A DNA stretch of 14,866 nt from DATMQA01 sp035566895 (lineage in GTDB: Bacteria > Verrucomicrobiota > Verrucomicrobiia > Limisphaerales > UBA8199). Shown here piece by piece: positions 6,833 to 13,572 of the stretch. The notes beneath the pieces are model-generated. The model worked only from the letters and a program-made list of their open reading frames with translations, ran no database searches and had not been told where the DNA came from. The position numbers and the translations under genes are program-made. Location: positions 1 to 14,866 of the forward strand of contig DATMQA010000181.1 in NCBI GenBank assembly GCA_035566895.1, given 5' to 3'. The first letter of the stretch is position 1. Each line of letters starts with the position of its first letter.

Positions 6833-7852
6833 TCACGCCGGCGCCGGTTGTTTGAGGTCGGCAAAAATAATGACGCCCGCACCGGTTTGGAGCAGGCTCT
6901 GGACCTGAGCATCGACCTGCTGGCCGACGAACTCCTGCGCGTGGTTGACCACCACCATGGTTCCGTCAGGGAGGTAGCCGACGCCCTGGCCCTTGTCTTT
7001 GCCCTCCCGGACGATGCGCAACGAAACGACCTCGCCCGGCAGCAGGACGGTCCGCATCGATTTGGCCAGGTCGTGGAGATTGACGTACTTGACGGATTGG
7101 AGCTCGGCGATTTTGCCGAGATTATAATCGTTGGTAAAAAGCTTGGCTCCCAGATTACGGGCCAGTCGTACGAGCTTGGTATCGACTTCTTTTTCATCGG
7201 GGAAATCGCCATCATGAATTTTGACCTCGTTGAGGGTATTGCGCTGGATCCGGTTGAGCATCTCGAGCCCGCGGCGCCCACGGGCGCGCTTGATCGGGTC
7301 GTTGGAATCGGCGACCTGCTGCAACTCTTTCAAGACGAAGCGAGGGACAATGATCAAGCCTTCGAGGAAATTGGCCTCGAGCAGGTCGGCGATGCGGCCG
7401 TCGATAATCGTGCTGGTATCCAGCAGCAGGAAATTATCGGGCCGGTTCTGGGGAGCGAAGCGGACGTAGGGGATGATGAGGGAGAAATCCTCCTTGTTGC
7501 TGCGCATGGCCAGGACGATGCCGATGTAACTGAAACCAAGAAACAGGCCAAGGCGAATAAGCCAGCGATGGACTTCATCGGCTTTGTCGAACAGTCCGGA
7601 GCGATCCACCAGCAGGGCGACGACGCTGCCGAGAATGAGGCCGAAAGTGGTAGCGGAGAAAGCACGCAGCGAAAAGCCCTTTAACATTTCGTCGATGGCA
7701 ATCAAGAGCCAGGCGAAACCAAACCCCATGACCATGCCCAAAACGCCGCTGTAGGGCACTTTGACAAAATCCTCGTGGACCTGGCTGACGGCATAGCCAG
7801 CCGTGGTGCAGAGGGAAAGGAAGAGGATGCGGATTACCCAAAGCGGAGACAT
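6833..7852 (-). CDS. YacL-type membrane PIN/TRAM domain protein
   Basis: The 339-residue product has four predicted membrane helices in its first 120 residues (about 4-22, 34-54, 65-83, 98-116), then a cytoplasmic PIN domain and a C-terminal TRAM domain, the architecture of YacL. PIN domains are usually metal-dependent ribonucleases. The expected acidic residues are present: Asp145 in LLLDTSTIIDGR, Glu176 in VLKEL, Asp224 and Asp242 in FTNDYNL. The TRAM domain (about 268-330, LLPGEVVSLRIVREGK, then GVGYLPDGTMVVV) is expected to bind RNA. The protein may be a membrane-tethered RNase, but the cellular role of YacL proteins is poorly known. The gene starts at ATG 7852, downstream of a 186-nt repeat-containing gap after mlaD, and heads a tight three-gene group with the two flavoenzymes. 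Confidence 0.9.
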   Translation of the reverse strand: MSPLWVIRILFLSLCTTAGYAVSQVHEDFVKVPYSGVLGMVMGFGFAWLLIAIDEMLKGFSLRAFSATTFGLILGSVVALLVDRSGLFDKADEVHRWLIRLGLFLGFSYIGIVLAMRSNKEDFSLIIPYVRFAPQNRPDNFLLLDTSTIIDGRIADLLEANFLEGLIIVPRFVLKELQQVADSNDPIKRARGRRGLEMLNRIQRNTLNEVKIHDGDFPDEKEVDTKLVRLARNLGAKLFTNDYNLGKIAELQSVKYVNLHDLAKSMRTVLLPGEVVSLRIVREGKDKGQGVGYLPDGTMVVVNHAQEFVGQQVDAQVQSLLQTGAGVIIFADLKQPAPA

Positions 7853-7886
7853 GAGGGGAGCGGGGTGGGGGTTATGGGGTGGTGGA

Positions 7887-7921
7887 ATGATGCGTGATGC
7901 GTGATGCGTGAAACGTGAAGG
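7887..7921 (+). repeat. Heptamer array, 5 units, between mlaD and the PIN/TRAM gene
   Basis: The units are ATGATGC, GTGATGC, GTGATGC, GTGAAAC, GTGAAGG. A GGTGGTGGA segment comes just before them. The array is opposite in orientation to the one at 8008-8035; 7907-7919 and 8010-8022 form a perfect 13-bp inverted repeat. Confidence 0.8.
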
Positions 7922-7939
7922 CGCGATGTTTAAACGGTG

Positions 7940-7951
7940 CCGTGGCCACGG
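7940..7951. repeat. Perfect 12-bp palindrome CCGTGGCCACGG
   Basis: This site is self-complementary and lies between the two opposed heptamer arrays in the 186-bp gap upstream of the PIN/TRAM gene. It could be an operator or only a chance GC palindrome. No promoter could be placed convincingly around it. Confidence 0.4.
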
Positions 7952-8007
7952 TTTTCCAGCCCGTCAATACTCCAAAACTCCAGAATTCCAAAAGGTCATT
8001 CATTTCA

Positions 8008-8035
8008 ATTTCACGTTTCACGTTTTACGTTTCGC
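8008..8035 (-). repeat. Heptamer array, 4 units, after mlaD
   Basis: Read on the minus strand the units are GCGAAAC, GTAAAAC, GTGAAAC, GTGAAAT. The array begins 3 nt after the mlaD stop (8039-8041) and is oriented with the gene, as after dnaJ and rsmE. Confidence 0.8.
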
Positions 8036-8038
8036 GAG

Positions 8039-9034
8039 CTAATCATGGCGGTTTTTTGGGCTGGTGATGATCAGCGCCGGCGCGGGCGAAGCATTGGTCC
8101 GGGGCGGTTTGTGGCGCCAGAGAATGCCCCAGAGGCCCAGGCGATTGAGGTTGCTGCTGGTGATGCTCAAGTTACTGGTGATTTGCGACAGGTTGGCCGC
8201 GAGCTGTTGATCGCTCAGCAAGCTGCCAACCGAACCTTTGCCGGCTCGCACATCATCCAGCACAGATTTGAGGGTTTCGCTGGAGGATTCAACGTTTTTC
8301 AAAGCCGTGTGCAAGGTGGGGGCGTTGGTGGCGACCAGGTTGGTGAGGCCGCCGGCCATCAGGTTAAGCTCGCCCGAGAAGAACGCCAGGTTGCTGACTG
8401 CGACGGAAACAGCCGGACTGTTGGAGCTCAGCAGACCGTTGACGTTGTCGATAGTGACCAAGGTGTGGGCCGAGAGCACGCGCAGCGTGGCCACCGTCTC
8501 GGTGACATTGGTAAGGGTGCGCTCGTTGAGCAGGAGGTAATTGACATTCGTGATGGTTTGGTCGAGGCGCGCCACGGTACCCTCGATGCGATCGATCAGG
8601 CCGCGGGACGAGGCAACGAACTCCAGGATGTTGAACGGCGCATCGGCTTCCGCCTCCTCGTTGTCCCGGAACAGCGGCTCCTTGTTTTGGGTGGGGATGA
8701 CGGCGACGAACTGGTCGCCCAGGAACCCGGAAGTCTGGATCTCAAAGTGAGCGTCTTTATGGATTTCGTACTTGCTGTAGATTTTGAGGATGATCAACAC
8801 ATTAGTGCCGGCGCGGGGAAGGACGATGTCGGAGACGGTGCCGATCTGGACGCCGGCCATCAGAACGCCGGCGCGTACTTTCAAGCCGCCGACATCCGGA
8901 GCGCGAAGGAAAATCGTGTAAGTAGGGCGGAAGAAAGTCAGGCCTTTGCTGAACGCCAGCAACAGCCCAGCCAGCAGCACCAGGCCCATAAAGACGAACA
9001 AACCGACTTTCCATTCCACACGCGTTTTACTCAT
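8039..9034 (-). CDS. mlaD: MlaD-like MCE-domain protein of a lipid ABC transporter
   Basis: MCE proteins form periplasmic rings that carry phospholipids between the membranes and dock on an MlaE-MlaF complex. The 331-residue product has one N-terminal membrane helix (about 11-28) and an MCE domain (about 37-115) with GLKVRAGVLMAGVQIGTV and the closing TSGFLGDQFVAV. A long Ser/Thr/Asn-rich, mostly helical tail (about 130-300) follows, and the C-terminal segment LGLWGILWRHKPP stands out. The tail makes it longer than E. coli MlaD (about 183 residues) and more like the longer MCE proteins of other phyla. It starts 16 nt after the ATPase gene, so mlaE-mlaF-mlaD is one operon. No MlaB, MlaC or MlaA homologue is in the window. 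Confidence 0.92.
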   Translation of the reverse strand: MSKTRVEWKVGLFVFMGLVLLAGLLLAFSKGLTFFRPTYTIFLRAPDVGGLKVRAGVLMAGVQIGTVSDIVLPRAGTNVLIILKIYSKYEIHKDAHFEIQTSGFLGDQFVAVIPTQNKEPLFRDNEEAEADAPFNILEFVASSRGLIDRIEGTVARLDQTITNVNYLLLNERTLTNVTETVATLRVLSAHTLVTIDNVNGLLSSNSPAVSVAVSNLAFFSGELNLMAGGLTNLVATNAPTLHTALKNVESSSETLKSVLDDVRAGKGSVGSLLSDQQLAANLSQITSNLSITSSNLNRLGLWGILWRHKPPRTNASPAPALIITSPKNRHD

Positions 9035-9050
9035 AGGTCGTTGCCTGTTT

Positions 9051-9797
9051 TCACGCCAGTTGTTGTTTCACATCCGAAACCCCTTCGACAAACTGCTTCA
9101 CGACGGGGTCTTCCGATTGGAAGATTTCGTCCGCCGTGCCGGTGACGTAAATTTTCTTATCGTGCAGCATCAGAATCCGCTGACCGATCCGCCGGGCGCT
9201 GCGCATGTCGTGCGTGACAACCACCGACGTGACGTCCAACCGGTCCCGCACCCGCAGGATCAGCTTGTCGATGCTGTCCGAGACGATCGGGTCAAGTCCC
9301 GTCGTGGGTTCGTCATAAAGCACGATTTCCGGCTGATAGACAATGGCGCGGGCCAGGCCGACGCGCTTTCTCATTCCGCCGGAGAGTTCCGAGGGGCTTT
9401 TGTCCTCGGTACCTGGCAATTCGACCATTTCCAACACGGCGGCGACCTTCCGAGCGATTTCAGTTTCCGGCAGCGACCGTTCGCGGCGCAACGCGAAGGC
9501 GATATTTTCGGCTACGGTCATCGAATCAAAGAGCGCGGCCCCTTGGAACAACATGCCGAACTTATGGCGAACGCGCAGGAGTTGCCGCTCGTTGAGAGGA
9601 ACAATGTTTTCGCCCTCGATCAACACCTCGCCGGCATCGGGTTTGAGCAGGGCAATCAAGTGCTTGAGCAACACACTCTTGCCGCCGCCGCTTCGGCCAA
9701 TAATCACCACCGACTCGCCCTTTTCAATTCGAAAGCTCACCCCGTCCAGCACCTTCTGCTCGCCGAAGCTCTTCTCCAGGTTGCGGACCTCGATCAT
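9051..9797 (-). CDS. mlaF: MlaF-like ATPase of the lipid ABC transporter
   Basis: This is the nucleotide-binding subunit that powers MCE-type lipid transport at the cytoplasmic face of the inner membrane. The 248-residue product has a complete ABC ATPase: Walker A GRSGGGKS (34-41), Q-loop Gln85 in MLFQGAALFDSMTV, signature LSGGMRKR (138-145), Walker B IVLYDEP (158-164), D-loop GLDP and His196 in VVTHD. QGAALFDS after the Q-loop and SGGMRKRVGLARAI are typical of the MlaF/Ttg2A group. Its ATG overlaps the mlaE stop in an ATGA (9794-9797), indicating translational coupling. The C-terminal tail (QFVEGVSDV) resembles the region that contacts MlaB or a neighbouring subunit in MlaF proteins. Confidence 0.95.
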   Translation of the reverse strand: MIEVRNLEKSFGEQKVLDGVSFRIEKGESVVIIGRSGGGKSVLLKHLIALLKPDAGEVLIEGENIVPLNERQLLRVRHKFGMLFQGAALFDSMTVAENIAFALRRERSLPETEIARKVAAVLEMVELPGTEDKSPSELSGGMRKRVGLARAIVYQPEIVLYDEPTTGLDPIVSDSIDKLILRVRDRLDVTSVVVTHDMRSARRIGQRILMLHDKKIYVTGTADEIFQSEDPVVKQFVEGVSDVKQQLA

Positions 9798-10570
9798 AGG
9801 GTGTGGAGGATTTTGCCCAGCACCAGAGTGAGAAAGAAATTCGAGATGAGGATGGTGATGGAGGAATAGACCACCGCCTCGGTCGTGGCCCGGCCCACTC
9901 CTTCGGCGCCTTCACCGCAAAACATGCCCTTGTAACATCCAATAATGGCGACGATGCCACCGAAGAAAAGCGCTTTGATCAACCCGATGAAGACATCGGA
10001 GGTCCCGGTGTACTTGAGCATGTTGTACCACAAATACGTTGGGTCGATGCCCAGCAAATAGACGCCCACGACATAACCGGCCCCGATGCCGACGGTGATC
10101 GACTCAGCGGTCAGCAGCGGCAGCGCCGCATGAAGCGCCAGCAGTCTCGGGACGACCAGGTAGTCCACCGGGTGGGTGGCCAAGGTGCGCAGGGCATCGA
10201 TTTGTTCGGTTACTTTCATAGTGCCCAGTTCAGCGGCGATGGCAGCGCCGACGCGCCCAGCCACCATTAATCCCGTCAACACCGGGCCCAACTCGCTGCA
10301 CATCGACACACTGACCACCGCCAGCGTCGCGGTGTCCATTTTGACCTTGTGAAACTGGAAATAAGTTTGGGCGCCCAGGACCATCCCGGTGAAAGCCCCG
10401 GTAATGAGCACCACCGACTGCGATTTGACGCCGACAAAATAGACCTGGTAAACCAGGTCGCGCCAGGAAACTTTGAAGGTAAACAGCGAGGCAATGGCAT
10501 CCCTGACCAGCAAGGTGAGCTGGCCCAACCCTTCCAACCATTCGGAAATCCACTTTCCCCAGAAATTCAT
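9794..10570 (-). CDS. mlaE: MlaE-like permease of the lipid ABC transporter
   Basis: MlaE is the membrane subunit of the MCE lipid transporter. The 258-residue product has an N-terminal amphipathic segment (NFWGKWISEWLEGLGQ) and about five hydrophobic helices. It also has the family signature region with ELGPVLTGLMVAGRVGAA (cytoplasmic coupling region) and ELGTMKVTEQIDAL, plus the upstream VLITGAFTGMVLGAQ. The start is ATG 10570; the TTG at 10573 directly before it is also in frame. There is no clear Shine-Dalgarno. It is the first gene of mlaE-mlaF-mlaD and overlaps mlaF by 4 nt. The 79-aa hypothetical gene upstream, 204 nt away and on the same strand, could share the transcript. Confidence 0.93.
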   Translation of the reverse strand: MNFWGKWISEWLEGLGQLTLLVRDAIASLFTFKVSWRDLVYQVYFVGVKSQSVVLITGAFTGMVLGAQTYFQFHKVKMDTATLAVVSVSMCSELGPVLTGLMVAGRVGAAIAAELGTMKVTEQIDALRTLATHPVDYLVVPRLLALHAALPLLTAESITVGIGAGYVVGVYLLGIDPTYLWYNMLKYTGTSDVFIGLIKALFFGGIVAIIGCYKGMFCGEGAEGVGRATTEAVVYSSITILISNFFLTLVLGKILHTL

Positions 10571-10774
10571 CAACCCGGGGACATTAGCAGAGGGGGCGGG
10601 GCTTGGCTAGGGTTCTCATGCCAGGAAGGTGCACGGACGGTGCGGAGATTTCGAGCCCGGAACCCCAAAGGATAATGGGTGGGTAGATGGTTCGCTCGAT
10701 TAAGGCTCAGCGACTTGCCAAGGCATGTCCCCGTGAATCCAAGAACTCAATATTTTATTAATCCGACGAGCCAG

Positions 10775-11014
10775 CTAGTTGTGCTCAGGTCGAGGCAGCA
10801 CCAACTGCCCGCGGTAGAAGTAATCGCAGCCACGGCCGGCAGCGGCCTGAAGCAAAGCCGGGTCGATCTCGACACGAGCCTTCAACTCGAATCTGCCTAA
10901 ATTGATGGAGTCCAACACGACAAAGGCCCGGTCACCATCGAATTCCATATCGAGTTCAATAAAGTTGCTCTTGCTGGGCGCCTTGCTCCTTAGCTTATAC
11001 ATCTTCGCGCGCAT
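10775..11014 (-). CDS. Small hypothetical protein, 79 aa
   Basis: I do not recognise this protein. It is basic at the N-terminus (MRAKMYKLRSKAPSK), then alternates polar and hydrophobic residues like a small beta-rich domain (NFIELDMEFDGD, RAFVVLDSINLG, RFELKARVEID) and ends with a short helical and tail segment. There is no signal peptide or membrane helix, and no cysteine pair, so it is probably cytoplasmic. The start may be ATG 11014 or ATG 11002; neither has a clear ribosome binding site. The frame has an amino acid pattern more like a real protein than the competing plus-strand frames. It points the same way as the mla operon, 204 nt upstream of mlaE, and is divergent from the TolC-like gene. 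Confidence 0.6.
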   Translation of the reverse strand: MRAKMYKLRSKAPSKSNFIELDMEFDGDRAFVVLDSINLGRFELKARVEIDPALLQAAAGRGCDYFYRGQLVLPRPEHN

Positions 11015-11100
11015 GTCTTGAATCGGGGTGTGCTGATTCGCAGGCGATCATGTAGGAAAATCAGGACCGGCAGTCACGCTGAAAATGACCGAGTGCCCCC

Positions 11101-11114
11101 CACATGTACATGTG
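11101..11114. promoter_or_regulatory. Perfect 14-bp palindrome, possible operator
   Basis: CACATGTACATGTG is fully self-complementary and lies in the divergent region between the 79-aa gene and the TolC-like gene. The size and symmetry would suit a dimeric repressor. No second copy was seen in the window, so the role is inferred only. Confidence 0.4.
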
Positions 11115-11180
11115 AACACGAATCGCAATTTGCTCGCAGTCTTAATCGTGATCGATCAGACAAGAGGATTCCGAGCAAGG

Positions 11181-11216
11181 TTACGATTAAAATCAAGTTC
11201 AAGCTCAAGATTAAGA
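11181..11216 (+). repeat. Degenerate hexamer repeat (TTAAGA-like), 6 units
   Basis: The units are TTACGA, TTAAAA, TCAAGT, TCAAGC, TCAAGA, TTAAGA. The period of 6 and the low-GC content differ from the GTGAAAC heptamers, so this is a second repeat type, close upstream of the TolC-like gene. Confidence 0.6.
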
Positions 11217-11317
11217 ACCAATAATCAGAAGTAATCCAAATAGCGGTTCCTCCTTTAATCTATTAATCCAAAAAAGCTTGTCCCCGAGCGCCAAAACCTG
11301 TTACACCCCCGGCATTG

Positions 11318-12880
11318 ATGAATGGTCATGCCTCAAAACCCGACCCCAGCGAGCCAAAGCTGGTCAAGCTCTACATGGACCTGACCGGGACGACCGAATC
11401 CCACGCCCGCAGCGTGTTCATGCATGTCTGCACGGCCAACGGGGGAAACGGCGCCCCGTCTGACGGTATTGTTGGCCGGTCAGTAACCGTCGAGGAAGCT
11501 TCCGAGAGTGCGCCTTCACCGCGTTTCTCCCAGAGCGCGGGGGTGGTGGCGGTGCTGGGCTGGCTGGCGCTGGGAACGCCTCTGGCCTCCGCGGCGCAGC
11601 TACCCTCGCAACCGCTGTCACTGGCCGACGCGGTCAACGTGGCGCTCAAACAGAATCCCAATCTGCTCAAGGCGCAGAAGGACCTGGAGGCCGCCCAGGG
11701 CATCGTTATTCAAACCCGCGCCATCACCATTCCCAAGGTAACCGTCGCCGGGAGTTTCTCGGCAGTCGAACGGTCCGACATTGATATTCTGCAAGTCCCC
11801 GGTTTCGGCCTCACCTTCGGCAATGACAAGAACTGGGTGTCGCAGATTAAGCTCGTGCAATCCCTTTATGAAGGTGGCCGGCTGCTTTCGTCATTGCGCG
11901 TCGCGCGGCTGACCAAGGAGCAATCGGTGTTGAACTACCGGACGACGGTAGCGGACACCGTGCTGGCGGTCGAGATTGCCTACTTCGACGTGCTGCTGGC
12001 GATCCAGCAGATCACGGTTCAGGAGGCGTCGGTCGAATTGCTGACGCGCGAACTGAGCGATACGACGAAGCGGTTCGACGCCGGCACGGTTCCCCGTTTC
12101 AATGTGCTCCGGGCGGAAGTCGAGCTGGCTAATGCGCGCCCAAAATTGATTCGCGCCCGCAACAGCCTGCGGATTTCCAAAAACAATTTGGCCAACCTGC
12201 TCGGCTTCAATCTGCCCAAGGAAAGCCTGGAGGACATCCCCCTGACGTTGTCCGGCAAGCTGGAAGCTGAACCTTTTGACATGGCACTGCCGCGCGCGAT
12301 TTCCCTGGCGCTGGAACGACGCACGGAACTCGGCGCCTTGCGCAAGGCCGAGGCGCTGCGGAAAGAAGACATCGTCAACGCCAAAGCCGGTTACCGCCCG
12401 AGCCTCCAGGCCTTTGCGGGATATGACATCCACAACTCGGTGCTCCGCTCGGACCTCACTTACGAAGACCATGGCTGGATCGCCGGTGGACAATTGACGT
12501 GGAACCTGTTCGACGGCTTGCGGACCCAGGGCAAAGTCAAAGAGGCCACCGCTAATTTTGAACGCGCCGGCGTCGAACTCGACGATACGGCCCGACGCAT
12601 CGAATTGGACGTCCGCACGGCGCATTCAAACTTTATCGAAGCGCGCGAGGTCCTCGAATCGCAAAAGAAAGTCGTGGAAGAAGCCGAGGAGGCGCTGCGG
12701 CTGGCGCGGGCGCGAAGTGAAGCCGGGACTGGGACGCAACTGGATGTTTTGAGCGCCCAAACCGCACTGACCGAGGCGCGCACAACCCAGATTCAGGCGC
12801 TGCACGATTACGAGGCGGCGCGGGCGCGGCTGGAAAGGGCGGTTGGGGGATCTGCGCCGGCGACAGGCCAGCAGCCGTAA
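11318..12880 (+). CDS. TolC-family outer membrane efflux protein with N-terminal extension
   Basis: The 520-residue product is an outer membrane efflux protein of the TolC/OEP type, which forms the trimeric outer membrane and periplasmic channel of efflux pumps or type I secretion. It has two repeated helical halves: the first begins LSLADAVNVALKQNPNLLKAQ (about 100-120), the second ISLALERRTELGALRKAEALRKEDI (about 328-352). Each has barrel strands and long coiled-coil helices; GWIAGGQLTWNLFDGLR and VQSLYEGGR are typical barrel-to-helix segments. A hydrophobic secretion signal is at about 74-92 (GVVAVLGWLALGTPLASAA). It is preceded by about 70 residues (EPKLVKLYMDLTGTTESHARSVF) that TolC proteins normally lack. 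Their codons use G/C at third positions like the rest. ATG 11318 lacks a ribosome binding site; a TTG at 11315 is also in frame. No pump partner is in the window. Confidence 0.88.
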   Translation: MNGHASKPDPSEPKLVKLYMDLTGTTESHARSVFMHVCTANGGNGAPSDGIVGRSVTVEEASESAPSPRFSQSAGVVAVLGWLALGTPLASAAQLPSQPLSLADAVNVALKQNPNLLKAQKDLEAAQGIVIQTRAITIPKVTVAGSFSAVERSDIDILQVPGFGLTFGNDKNWVSQIKLVQSLYEGGRLLSSLRVARLTKEQSVLNYRTTVADTVLAVEIAYFDVLLAIQQITVQEASVELLTRELSDTTKRFDAGTVPRFNVLRAEVELANARPKLIRARNSLRISKNNLANLLGFNLPKESLEDIPLTLSGKLEAEPFDMALPRAISLALERRTELGALRKAEALRKEDIVNAKAGYRPSLQAFAGYDIHNSVLRSDLTYEDHGWIAGGQLTWNLFDGLRTQGKVKEATANFERAGVELDDTARRIELDVRTAHSNFIEAREVLESQKKVVEEAEEALRLARARSEAGTGTQLDVLSAQTALTEARTTQIQALHDYEAARARLERAVGGSAPATGQQP

Positions 12881-12957
12881 GGCACACAAAAGAATCAGCC
12901 GAAAGAGAACACAAAGAATGAAAGGTCGCTTTTCCTGGTGATATTTTGGGGCTGCCG

Positions 12958-13557
12958 TTACTTGGTGACCAAATCGTCGGACGTGTACATCCGCCGATCG
13001 GGTCCGGCCGAACGGACCTCCATTTCCGAGCCGGAGAGCTGGTGGAAAAAGTACGGGGTACCCCAAGGATCAATTAATTCACCCTGACCGTTGACGCGAT
13101 TGCCGTCCGCTTTGAGGAAGTTGATGTGCTTTGGATTGTCGCCGGCCAGCGCGCGAGTGATTTCGGGATTGGTGCCGACGGGGTTGCCGCCGAACATATC
13201 GCCAAATTGGCGGATGGTCCGGCGCATGTTTTCCAGGACGGTGGCGGGCGGGAGATTGGTGGGTAGGTCGCCGGGCGAAGCGGGTATCGCGAAGGCGGCG
13301 ACCGGAGCTGCCGTGTGAGTGGTAGGGGCACCTGGCACCGGCGGTGCGGCAGTGGCTTGGGGCAGACTCGAGTTCGGGCTGCCGGGTTGTGAAGCAACTG
13401 GCGCCGCCGGCGGACCGTCAGAGTTTTTGGTTCCAGCAGCCTCGGTGGGGTCGGAGCGCTCTCCTGCGGGCAACTTGCCGGGCGACCTGGAGAACAGATA
13501 GACCGCAATGGCCGCGCCAGCAACGATGAGCAAAATAATGGGCAGCCGTTTTGTCAC
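12958..13557 (-). CDS. Membrane-anchored protein with pseudopilin-like C-terminal domain
   Basis: The 199-residue product starts with a basic tip and a single membrane helix (about 5-22, LPIILLIVAGAAIAVYLF). A Pro/Ala/Ser-rich linker (about 25-105) without predicted structure follows, then a small C-terminal domain. The domain ends DPWGTPYFF (163-171) and SAGPDRRMYTSDDLV (183-197), which resembles the end of type II secretion pseudopilins such as GspG (DPWGxPY, SxGxDG, DD). The type IV prepilin signal (G-F-T-L-x-E) is absent, so it is not an ordinary pseudopilin. The start is GTG 13557, 15 nt after the stop of the DUF1501 gene, so both are in one operon and may act together at the envelope. 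The function is unknown. Confidence 0.75.
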   Translation of the reverse strand: MTKRLPIILLIVAGAAIAVYLFSRSPGKLPAGERSDPTEAAGTKNSDGPPAAPVASQPGSPNSSLPQATAAPPVPGAPTTHTAAPVAAFAIPASPGDLPTNLPPATVLENMRRTIRQFGDMFGGNPVGTNPEITRALAGDNPKHINFLKADGNRVNGQGELIDPWGTPYFFHQLSGSEMEVRSAGPDRRMYTSDDLVTK

Positions 13558-13572
13558 AATTGACCGAAGGAT

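Larger units (their letters stand above)
11015..11317. other. Divergent 303-bp intergenic region before the TolC-like gene
   Basis: There is no gene here. The region is more AT-rich than its neighbours. It holds a perfect 14-bp palindrome (11101-11114), a hexamer repeat (11181-11216) and, at 11142-11150, TTAATCGTG, which is nearly complementary to TACGATTAA at 11182-11190. TTCAAG (11198) and AATAAT (11220) with 16 nt between them could be a poor promoter for the plus-strand gene, but I would not rely on it. Confidence 0.5.

Noticed and set aside
6773..7684. 303-aa plus-strand ORF
   Set aside because: It is antisense to the PIN/TRAM gene, which has recognisable catalytic residues and membrane helices.
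7937..9145. 402-aa plus-strand ORF
   Set aside because: It lies opposite mlaD and part of mlaF, its product has no family signs, and it begins in repeat-rich intergenic DNA. It is open because of antisense GC-rich codon bias.
8946..9869. 307-aa plus-strand ORF
   Set aside because: It is the antisense shadow of mlaF, whose ABC motifs are complete on the minus strand.
12881..12957. Terminator between the convergent TolC-like and anchored pseudopilin-like genes
   Set aside because: Only a 4-bp hairpin (AAAG...CTTT near 12922) is visible; too weak to call.
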